Origin: Lachnospira sp. UBA4285
Lineage (GTDB): Bacteria > Bacillota > Clostridia > Lachnospirales > Lachnospiraceae
DNA: 29,718 bases
Assembly: GCA_002394965.1 (NCBI GenBank)
Contig: DGVL01000118.1
Coordinates: 1-29,718 of the forward strand
Direction: 5' to 3'
Shown here: in pieces, positions 22,956 to 29,718 of the stretch
Layout of the letters: every line of letters begins with the position of its first letter
Position numbering within the stretch: the first letter of the stretch is position 1
The notes under the pieces: model-generated
What the model was told of the DNA's origin: nothing
Seen by the model: the letters and a program-made list of their open reading frames with translations, nothing else
The model's database searches: none
Made by a program: the position numbers and the translations under genes

Positions 22956-24353
22956 ATGAAGGGAATGACACTGGACGTGATCTGCCGGGTCAGCGGCGGA
23001 ACATACACGGGAGACAGAGCGCTTCTTTCGCGCGAGGTCTCGCAGATCACGCTTGACAACCGGGAACTGAAAAAAGACGGGCTTTTCGTGGCCATCTGCG
23101 GCGAAAAAGTTGACGCGCACAAGTTTATTCCGGCGGCGTACAAAGCCGGCGCTCTCTGCTGCCTGGGAACAGAGGACATGGGAGAGCTTCCCGGCCCGTA
23201 CATCCGGGTTGCCGATGTGAGCGGGGCCCTTGGCGCTATCGCGGGTCGCTACATTCAGAATCTCGGAATCCCGAAGGTGGGCATCACGGGCAGCGTCGGA
23301 AAGACCAGCACCAAAGAGGCGGTTGCCGCCATCCTGTCCGCCAGGTACAAGGTCCACAAGACACAGGGCAATCACAACAACGAGCTGGGGGTGCCGATCA
23401 CCGCATTTTCCATGAAGGAGGACGACGAGGTGGCCGTCTTCGAGATGGGCATCGGGAATTTCGGCGACATGCGGCGCCTCACAGGTATCGTGCATCCGGA
23501 CGTCGCCGTCATCACGAATATCGGAGTCGCGCACATGGAGGCACTGGGCAGCCGGGACGGCATCCTGAAGGCCAAGAGCGAGATCTTTGAAGGCATGGAC
23601 CGACAGGGGACCGTGATTTTAAATGGCGACGATGACAAGCTGGTGAGTGTGCGGGACGTTCACGGAAAAGCTCCGCTGTTCTTTGGCATTCAGAACCGGG
23701 AAGGCGTATGGGCCGATCAGATCCGCGAGCATGGCCTCGCGGGCACGGACTGCGTGATCCACGGCCTGATGACAGCCGACGGTGTCAGAGAGCTGGTCGT
23801 CCACATCCCGATCCCGGGGCGCCACATGATCTACAACACTATGGCGGCGCTTCTTGTCGCGCAGACGTTTCATCTCACTTCCGATGAGATGCTCGAGGGA
23901 ATCTCGCGCATGAAGACAATCGAAGGCCGGCAGAATCTGATCCGGGCGGGAGCTCTTCTGCTCATCGACGACTGCTACAACGCCAACCCGGTGTCCATGA
24001 AGTCTTCGATCCGGCTTCTCTGCAGCGCGCAGGGCCGCAAGGTCTGCATCCTGGGCGATATGCTGGAGCTTGGGGCAAACGAGCGGATGATGCACCGGGA
24101 GGTCGGCGAATTCCTGGCGGGCACACAGGTGGATCTGCTCCTCACCGTGGGGAAACTGGGAAGAGAGATCGCCGCGGGTGCCAGAAAGGCAGCCTCGGGA
24201 CGCCTTTCAATTCACGCCTACGACACGAAGGATCAGCTTTTTAAAGACCTTTCGAAACTTCTTGAGCCCGGCGATACCGTGCTCATCAAGGCGAGCAACG
24301 GGATGGGGTTTGCAGAAATTGTGAAGAGACTGCGGGAAGAAGCCGAAGGCTGA
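22956..24353 (+). CDS. murF: UDP-MurNAc-tripeptide--D-Ala-D-Ala ligase
   Basis: MurF adds the D-Ala-D-Ala made by Ddl to UDP-MurNAc-tripeptide, the last cytoplasmic step of peptidoglycan precursor assembly. The 465 residues show the Mur ligase layout: an N-terminal substrate domain (ITLDNRELKKDGLFVAI), the ATP loop GITGSVGKTSTKE (109-121), TQGNHNNELGVP, ITNIGVAHME, LIDDCYNANPVSM and a C-terminal domain starting near GDMLELG. The ATG at 22956 is chosen because AGGAG (22943-22947) is 8 bases away; the ATG at 22950 would be only 2 bases away. It ends 14 bases from the convergent gene. Confidence 0.96.
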   Translation: MKGMTLDVICRVSGGTYTGDRALLSREVSQITLDNRELKKDGLFVAICGEKVDAHKFIPAAYKAGALCCLGTEDMGELPGPYIRVADVSGALGAIAGRYIQNLGIPKVGITGSVGKTSTKEAVAAILSARYKVHKTQGNHNNELGVPITAFSMKEDDEVAVFEMGIGNFGDMRRLTGIVHPDVAVITNIGVAHMEALGSRDGILKAKSEIFEGMDRQGTVILNGDDDKLVSVRDVHGKAPLFFGIQNREGVWADQIREHGLAGTDCVIHGLMTADGVRELVVHIPIPGRHMIYNTMAALLVAQTFHLTSDEMLEGISRMKTIEGRQNLIRAGALLLIDDCYNANPVSMKSSIRLLCSAQGRKVCILGDMLELGANERMMHREVGEFLAGTQVDLLLTVGKLGREIAAGARKAASGRLSIHAYDTKDQLFKDLSKLLEPGDTVLIKASNGMGFAEIVKRLREEAEG

Positions 24354-24367
24354 AATCGTCCCGATCC

Positions 24368-25624
24368 TTACCGCTTGCTGTGGATTTTGATCAGCACTTC
24401 ATCCACCCGGTTGGAGCCGGCGCGGATGACGGTGACGATGGCTCCGTCGATGTCGATCGATTCGCCGGCCCGCGGGAAGCGGTCGAAGCGCTCGATGACA
24501 AGGCCTCCGATGGAGTCGTTGTCGTCACTGCGAAAGTGGGTGCCGGCGCGCTCGTTGATGTCCTCGAGCTTGTAGGTGCCCGCGACGCGGTACACGCCCG
24601 GGCGCAGCTGCCGAAACGGCGCCTGCTCGTCGGTGTCGTATTCATCGTGGATTTCGCCCACGATCTCCTCGATCAGATCTTCCGTGGAGATCATGCCGGC
24701 TACGGAGCCGAACTCGTCGAGCACGATGGCGACGGCGGCATTCTCCTTCTGCATCTCCCGGAACAGTTCTGATACATTCTTGGTCTCAAAGGTGAAGTAC
24801 GGCTTGCGCATGACGCTTGCAAGCGGCGGGAAATTCTCGCCCGGCGTGACGGCAAGGAACAGATCCTTCACATTCAGAATGCCGACGACATTATCTTCCT
24901 TCCCCTCAAAAAGCGGAAAGCGCGAGTACTGGGTCTTGCGGAAGACCTGCGTGAACTCCTCCTGCGATGCGCCTGCGGGGAGCATCGTCATGTCGATCTG
25001 CGGCACCATCACATCCTTTGCCTGCGTGTCGCCGAAGTCAAAGAGATTGTTGATGATCTGGTTTTCGCGGCTTTCGATGCCGCCCTGCTCGTGGCTGATC
25101 TTGGCAAATGTGCGCAGATCCTCAGCCCCGATGGCATCCTGTCTGCCTGTGCGGATGCCGAAAAGCCGGATCAGTCCGGCGCACAGTGCGTTGATGACGA
25201 TGATAAAAGGCGTCAGAAGGACCATGATGATGCGGATCACCGGCGCGACGACCATGCAGATCTTCTCGGCTTTCTGCTGCGCGACAGTCTTCGGCGTGAT
25301 TTCGCCGAAGATCAGAAGGACCAGTGTGAGAATCCCTGTGGCGATGCCGGTCCCGGCATCCCCGAAGATCCGGATGGCGAGCGAGGTCGCAGTTGCCGAG
25401 GCGGCGATGTTGACGAGATTGTTGCCGATGAGCACGGCACTCAGGAACTTCTGATTTTTGTCCAGAATCGAGAGAACAAGCCGGGCACGCGTGTTTCCCT
25501 GATCGGAAAGTGTCGTGATCCGGATTTTGTTTACACTCGTGAATGCCGTCTCGGATCCGGAAAAGAACGCGGAAAGCAGGATGAAAACGATAATCAGTAC
25601 CAGGTCAGGCAGCGTATCAGCCAA
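24368..25624 (-). CDS. CorC/HlyC-family membrane protein (CNNM domain, CBS pair)
   Basis: A 418-residue protein with a DUF21/CNNM membrane domain of about four segments (SAFFSGSETAFTSVN, LIGNNLVNIAASA, FGEITPKTVA), two CBS domains (from about 200: DVMVPQIDM, GILNVKDLF, LDEFGSVAGMISTEDLIEEIVGEI), and a C-terminal CorC/HlyC domain. The family is linked to magnesium or other ion export; haemolysin annotations are historical. I prefer the TTG start at 25624, because AAGGAGA (25637-25631) is 6 bases away. The ATG at 25669 has no binding site and overlaps an extended -10 sequence. It is convergent with murF and divergent from dgt. Confidence 0.9.
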   Translation of the reverse strand: MADTLPDLVLIIVFILLSAFFSGSETAFTSVNKIRITTLSDQGNTRARLVLSILDKNQKFLSAVLIGNNLVNIAASATATSLAIRIFGDAGTGIATGILTLVLLIFGEITPKTVAQQKAEKICMVVAPVIRIIMVLLTPFIIVINALCAGLIRLFGIRTGRQDAIGAEDLRTFAKISHEQGGIESRENQIINNLFDFGDTQAKDVMVPQIDMTMLPAGASQEEFTQVFRKTQYSRFPLFEGKEDNVVGILNVKDLFLAVTPGENFPPLASVMRKPYFTFETKNVSELFREMQKENAAVAIVLDEFGSVAGMISTEDLIEEIVGEIHDEYDTDEQAPFRQLRPGVYRVAGTYKLEDINERAGTHFRSDDNDSIGGLVIERFDRFPRAGESIDIDGAIVTVIRAGSNRVDEVLIKIHSKR

Positions 25625-25667
25625 AGTAAATCTCCTTGATTTCAGTCCAAAAAACTTTTTCAAAGTC

Positions 25668-25676
25668 ATTCTACCA
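25668..25676 (-). promoter_or_regulatory. Extended -10 promoter for the CorC-family gene
   Basis: On the minus strand, TGG followed by TAGAAT (25676-25668) is an extended -10 element; no good -35 is visible. The start would be near 25661, upstream of the TTG at 25624 and downstream of the ATG at 25669. Confidence 0.4.
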
Positions 25677-25796
25677 TAAAAAAGGAAATCCCGGAATTGC
25701 GTGGAATATATAAACAGAGACGGATTAGCGGCAGATGAAGGCTCACGCCCACAGGAGCATCCGGCTGCCTTTTCGTCCCGGAAAGGAGTACCTTGT

Positions 25797-26816
25797 ATGG
25801 ACTGTGAAGAGGACTGCATCCGCCTTCGGCAGGAAAAGTGGGAACATGCGTACCTGAGTCCGTACGCTTCTTTCTCGGACTGCTCGCGGGGGCGGCGCCG
25901 GCCGGAGGGGCAGGACGCCATGCGGGTGATCTACGCAAGAGACCGCGACCGGATCATTCACTGCAAGTCTTTTCGCCGGCTGAAGCACAAGACGCAGGTC
26001 TTTCTGGCACCGGAAGGCGACCACTACCGGACCCGTCTGACGCACACGCTGGAGGTCGCTCAGATCGCCAGAAGTATCGCCAGAGCCCTGCGGATGAACG
26101 AGGATCTGACAGAGGCCATTGCGCTCGGGCATGATCTGGGGCACACGCCGTTCGGACACGCAGGAGAGAGGGCCTTGAACAGCCTGTATGAGAAGGGCTT
26201 CAATCACTGTGAGCAGAGCCTCCGGGTGGTTGACCGCCTGGAGAAGGACGGCGCGGGGCTGAACCTGACCTGGGAAGTGCGCAATGGCATCATCAATCAC
26301 CGCACATCAGGGCATCCTGCCACCCGGGAGGGGCAGATCGTGCGGATCTCCGACAAGATAGCCTACATCAATCACGATATCGACGACGCGGTGCGGGCCG
26401 GGATCTTCTCGGAGGCAGAGATCCCACCGCAGTTCACGGACGTGCTCGGCCACACGATAAAGGAGCGGCTGAACACAATGATCACCGACGTGATCCGCGA
26501 GAGCGGGGACGGAAAGCAGATCCGCCTCTCGCCGGCGGTCAGCAGCGCCATGCAGGATCTGAGGGCGTATATGTTTGAGCACCTGTACAGCAATTCGGTC
26601 GCGAAGGTAGAGGAGCCAAAAGTGGCAGGCGTCATAGAGGGGCTGTATACGTATTACACGAAGCATCCGGAGCGCCTTCCGGACATGTATCAGAAGCTGG
26701 CAGCGGAGGGCGATGAGCCCGGCCAGGTGGTCTGCGACTATGTGGCCGGCATGAGTGATCAGTATGCGATTAAAAAGTTCGAGGACATCTATGTTCCGAA
26801 GAGCTGGAAAGGATGA
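25797..26816 (+). CDS. dgt: Deoxyguanosinetriphosphate triphosphohydrolase-like protein
   Basis: A 339-residue HD-domain dNTPase that would split dNTPs (classically dGTP) into the nucleoside and triphosphate. Metal ligands are visible: His83 in RTRLTHTLE, His112-Asp113 in GHDLGHTPFGH, and a later Asp in RISDKIAYINHDIDD. The ATG at 25797 follows AAAGGAG at 8 bases; the frame is open 32 codons further upstream, with no family likeness there. dnaG begins 3 bases after its stop. dgt-dnaG-rpoD is a common order in clostridia and supports co-expression with replication and transcription genes. Confidence 0.93.
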   Translation: MDCEEDCIRLRQEKWEHAYLSPYASFSDCSRGRRRPEGQDAMRVIYARDRDRIIHCKSFRRLKHKTQVFLAPEGDHYRTRLTHTLEVAQIARSIARALRMNEDLTEAIALGHDLGHTPFGHAGERALNSLYEKGFNHCEQSLRVVDRLEKDGAGLNLTWEVRNGIINHRTSGHPATREGQIVRISDKIAYINHDIDDAVRAGIFSEAEIPPQFTDVLGHTIKERLNTMITDVIRESGDGKQIRLSPAVSSAMQDLRAYMFEHLYSNSVAKVEEPKVAGVIEGLYTYYTKHPERLPDMYQKLAAEGDEPGQVVCDYVAGMSDQYAIKKFEDIYVPKSWKG

Positions 26817-26819
26817 GGG

Positions 26820-28757
26820 GTGTCATTTTCACAGGAGACTATCGACGAGGTCCGCTCGCGCAACGACATCGTGGATGTGATCGGACAGTACGTTCAGCTG
26901 AAGCGCGCGGGGAGCTCCTACATGGGGCTGTGCCCGTTCCACAGTGAAAAGACGCCTTCATTTTCCGTCTCACCGTCCAAGCAGATCTTCCACTGCTTCG
27001 GCTGCGGCAAGGGCGGCAATGTGATCACATTTGTCATGGAGGAGGAGCGGCTGTCGTTTCCGGAGGCGGTGCGCTTTCTGGCCGACCGGGCCGGGATGCA
27101 CATCGAGGAAACGGCTCAGACGCCCGGGCAGCAGGAAGAGGCCAGAAGGCGGAGGGAGCGGGAAGAGACGCTTCTTGCTGTAAATCGGGAAGCCGCGTAC
27201 TTCTATGTGGGACAGCTTGCGACGCCGGATGGCGCGCGGGGGCTGCGGTACCTGCACGATCGGCATCTGACGGACGAGACGATCCGCGCCTGGGGGCTTG
27301 GCTTTGCACCGGGCACGGGGCATGCGCTGTATGACCACCTGAAGGAGAAGGGGTACAAGGACGACATTCTCGTGAAGACGGGACTTTTCTCCTACAAGGG
27401 CGAGCACCCGCACGATCTGTTCTGGAACCGGGTCATGTTCCCGATCATGGACGAGCGGCGGCGCGTGATCGGCTTCGGCGGCCGGGTGATGGGCGATGGA
27501 AAGCCGAAGTACCTGAATTCGCCGGAGACGGAGATCTTTGACAAGCGCAACCACCTGTTCGGAATTCACATGGCGGCGCGCTCGAAGGCCGGCAATTTTA
27601 TCATCTGCGAGGGCTACATGGACGTGATCTCCATGCAGCAGGCGGGATTCACACAGGCGGTCGCTTCTCTCGGGACTGCGCTGACACAGGCTCAGGTGAA
27701 GATCATCGCCCGCTATACCGATCAGGTGCGCATTACGTATGATTCCGATGCGGCAGGCACGAAGGCGTCGCTTCGGGCGATCGCGCTGTTTGACGCGGTC
27801 ACGGTGACGGACCGGGCGACAAGGCGCAAAAAACACATTCAGACGCGGGTCATCCGCATGGAGCCGTACAAGGACCCGGATGAGTTCATCAAGGCGCGCG
27901 GGGCGGACGCGTTCCGGCAGCGGATCGACGACGCCCAGGACAGCTTTCTGTTTAAAATCAGCGCTCTCGAAAGACAGTTTGAGCGGGGGACGCCGCGGGG
28001 GGACACGGATTTCGCGGAGGCGGCGGCAAGAGAGATCGCGGGGCTGCCGAGTGCCCTTGAGCGCCGGGAATACCTCGCATCCGTTGCCCGGCAGTTCTCC
28101 ATCCGGGAGGACGATCTGCGGGAGCTCGTCGAGCAGGCGGTCCCGGAGGTTCGGGAAGAGCAGGAGCAGCAGCAGATGGCGGATGCCAGGCGCCGCTACG
28201 ACAGGCAGCGCCGGGAGGAAATAAAGAGCGGCGCGAATCCGGGCGCGGCATCAGGCAATGCGGCCACGGCAGGAGATGCGCCGGAGAGAGAAGTGCGCGA
28301 GGCCTGGAAGGTTCCGGCGGGACTGCTCAAGGCAGAAGATTTTCTGCTGACGATCCTGGCGGAGGAGCCGGCGTACTATGAGAAGATCCGGGAGTACATC
28401 AGCCCGGAGGACTTTGAGGAATCCAGAAGTCAGCTGGCAGACGGAGCATTCCGGCAGCTGCGGGAAACGGGGCGTGTTGATGTATCAGCGCTCACGGCGC
28501 AGTATCAGACCCGGGAGGAGATTCAGACGGCCGCCAACGCGTTCGCCGCACCGGCCATGCGCGCCGGAGCCGCACAGAGAGCACAGGCGCTTTCTGACTG
28601 CGTTAAGACAATCCGGGAGGCAGCGCTGAAAAAAAGGATACAGGGGGCGGCAAAGCGCCTCAGGGCAGGAGACCCGGAAGCAGCGGAGGAATACCGCCAG
28701 TTGGGAAGACTTCTGCAGCAGGTCAGTGCGATACACATTGAAGCGCAGAATGCGTAG
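26820..28757 (+). CDS. dnaG: DNA primase
   Basis: DnaG makes RNA primers at the replication fork. The 645 residues show the CHC2 zinc finger (Cys38, His41, Cys59, Cys62), the catalytic core, and the TOPRIM metal residues Glu264 in EGYMD and Asp308/Asp310 in YDSDAAG. The C-terminal part (about 500-645), which normally binds DnaB helicase, is helical and follows a low-complexity Gln/Arg/Ala-rich stretch (about 435-490). The start is GTG at 26820, 3 bases after dgt, with AAAGGATGAGGG before it. rpoD follows closely. Confidence 0.96.
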   Translation: MSFSQETIDEVRSRNDIVDVIGQYVQLKRAGSSYMGLCPFHSEKTPSFSVSPSKQIFHCFGCGKGGNVITFVMEEERLSFPEAVRFLADRAGMHIEETAQTPGQQEEARRRREREETLLAVNREAAYFYVGQLATPDGARGLRYLHDRHLTDETIRAWGLGFAPGTGHALYDHLKEKGYKDDILVKTGLFSYKGEHPHDLFWNRVMFPIMDERRRVIGFGGRVMGDGKPKYLNSPETEIFDKRNHLFGIHMAARSKAGNFIICEGYMDVISMQQAGFTQAVASLGTALTQAQVKIIARYTDQVRITYDSDAAGTKASLRAIALFDAVTVTDRATRRKKHIQTRVIRMEPYKDPDEFIKARGADAFRQRIDDAQDSFLFKISALERQFERGTPRGDTDFAEAAAREIAGLPSALERREYLASVARQFSIREDDLRELVEQAVPEVREEQEQQQMADARRRYDRQRREEIKSGANPGAASGNAATAGDAPEREVREAWKVPAGLLKAEDFLLTILAEEPAYYEKIREYISPEDFEESRSQLADGAFRQLRETGRVDVSALTAQYQTREEIQTAANAFAAPAMRAGAAQRAQALSDCVKTIREAALKKRIQGAAKRLRAGDPEAAEEYRQLGRLLQQVSAIHIEAQNA

Positions 28758-28783
28758 AGGAAAGAGAAGAGAGGATGAGCGAT

Positions 28784-29718
28784 ATGGCAGATCACAAGGA
28801 GACAGGGAATATGGCAGACGCGCAGGAGCTGAAGACGGACATCAGGGCAAAGGAAACGCAAAAGAAGCCTGCGCCAAGGAAAAATAGTGCCAGAGCCAAG
28901 AAGCCGGTGGAGAAGAAGACGGCAGAGAAGACGGCGAAGGCGGAAGAAAAGAAACCGGCAGCAAAGAAGACAGTCCGTGATGAGGGGGCGCCGGAGATCC
29001 ATTTCCACGACCTGCCGGCCGAGATAATTCCGGATACCGAGCGCGGCGGCCTTGAGTCGACGGAGGACGGAGAGGGCATCCGCGGCAAGAAGGATGACGT
29101 CGAGACGTTCAACGCGCTGTGCCACGAATTCCTGAGCCAGCTGGTGCGCAAGAATGAGGATGCCATTCACTTTGAGGAGATCAACGATTTCTTCAAGCCG
29201 ACACAGATCAACGAAGACATGTACGACTCGGTCATGAAGTTCCTCGAGAAGAACAACATCGATGTCATTGTCAATGAGGAAGTCAGCGGGGATGATTTTG
29301 ATGAGGATGTGGAGGACGAGGATGTCGACCTGGAGAAGATTGACCTCTCGATCCCGGAGAACATCCAGATGGATGACCCGGTCCGCATGTACCTGAAGGA
29401 GATCGGAAAGATCAAGCTGCTGACAAGCGAAGAAGAAGTGGAGCTGGCCAAGCGCATTGAGCAGGGCGATGAGGAAGCCAAGCAGGAGCTGGCCAATGCC
29501 AATCTCCGCCTGGTTGTATCCATAGCAAAGCGCTACGTCGGCCGCGGCATGCAGTTCCTGGATCTGATTCAGGAGGGAAATCTCGGCCTGATCAAGGCGG
29601 TCGAGAAGTTCGACTACCACAAGGGATACAAGTTCAGCACATACGCGACCTGGTGGATCCGGCAGGCGGTCACCCGCGCCATCGCGGATCAGGCCCGCAC
29701 CATCCGCATCCCCGTGCA
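28784..29718 (+). CDS. rpoD: Primary sigma factor RpoD, cut by the window end
   Basis: The first 311 codons of the housekeeping sigma factor. A lysine/alanine/proline-rich tail (about 21-63, 14 Lys and 3 Arg in 43 residues) comes first, then sigma region 1.1 (FNALCHEFLSQLV, EEINDFFK), an acidic stretch (DDFDEDVEDEDVDLE), region 1.2 from residue 198 (DPVRMYLKEIG), and region 2 (NLRLVVSIAKRYVGRG, DLIQEGNLGLIKAVEKFDY, FSTYATWWIRQAVTRAI). The window ends near the region 2/3 boundary. ATG 28784 is preferred because GAGAGG is 9 bases upstream; ATG 28775 would touch that site. It closes the dgt-dnaG-rpoD run. Confidence 0.96.
   Translation, partial: MADHKETGNMADAQELKTDIRAKETQKKPAPRKNSARAKKPVEKKTAEKTAKAEEKKPAAKKTVRDEGAPEIHFHDLPAEIIPDTERGGLESTEDGEGIRGKKDDVETFNALCHEFLSQLVRKNEDAIHFEEINDFFKPTQINEDMYDSVMKFLEKNNIDVIVNEEVSGDDFDEDVEDEDVDLEKIDLSIPENIQMDDPVRMYLKEIGKIKLLTSEEEVELAKRIEQGDEEAKQELANANLRLVVSIAKRYVGRGMQFLDLIQEGNLGLIKAVEKFDYHKGYKFSTYATWWIRQAVTRAIADQARTIRIPV

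Overview
The window looks like a chromosomal segment of a fairly GC-rich Firmicute, most likely a clostridium of the Lachnospiraceae type. The signs are AGGAGG-like ribosome binding sites before nearly every gene, a dgt-dnaG-rpoD run, a DUF1653 protein, a fused chorismate mutase/prephenate dehydratase, and a PurO-type IMP cyclohydrolase beside a stand-alone AICAR formyltransferase. This is inference from gene content; no rRNA or tRNA gene was seen. Most of the content is housekeeping, and the less ordinary material lies in the gaps and at gene boundaries.

Layout. 1-362: an unassigned partial reading frame, then a promoter and hairpin before an imidazolonepropionase-like amidohydrolase (363-1676). 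1677-2240: an orphan coding tail, then a regular array of five hairpins with a 62-base period, then the promoter of the magnesium channel gene mgtE (2241-3617). 3665-8065: two divergent serine hydrolases (one cytoplasmic, one an exported lipoprotein), a GIY-YIG protein, a metallophosphoesterase and a membrane acyltransferase of lower GC. 8200-13259: arginine synthesis, with argG facing away from argJ-argB-argD across a 257-base divergent promoter region that holds two ArgR-like boxes 21 bases apart. 13265-18561: the same direction continues through an RlmI-type rRNA methyltransferase, pheA, purO, AICAR formyltransferase and a HAD phosphatase. 18593-18693: a remnant of a GH42-like beta-galactosidase start. 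18694-20901, minus strand: a PHP phosphoesterase gene followed by proA. 21080-24353: a DUF1653 protein, D-Ala-D-Ala ligase and MurF. 24368-25624, minus strand: a CorC/HlyC-type membrane protein. 25797-29718: dgt, dnaG and the first part of rpoD.

How the genes work together. ArgG, ArgJ, ArgB and ArgD cover N-acetylglutamate formation and phosphorylation, the aminotransferase step, acetyl transfer and argininosuccinate synthesis; argC, argF and argH are not here. PurO and the formyltransferase together replace bifunctional PurH for the last two steps to IMP. Ddl and MurF make D-Ala-D-Ala and attach it to the UDP-MurNAc-tripeptide. Dgt, DnaG and RpoD form the usual macromolecular-synthesis cluster.

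The observations I consider most worth pursuing are the five-unit hairpin array upstream of mgtE and the lysine/alanine-rich, histone-H1-like N-terminal tail on the primary sigma factor. The split PurH, the phased ArgR boxes and the two gene remnants are also of interest. I did not find a clear defence system, phage or mobile element.
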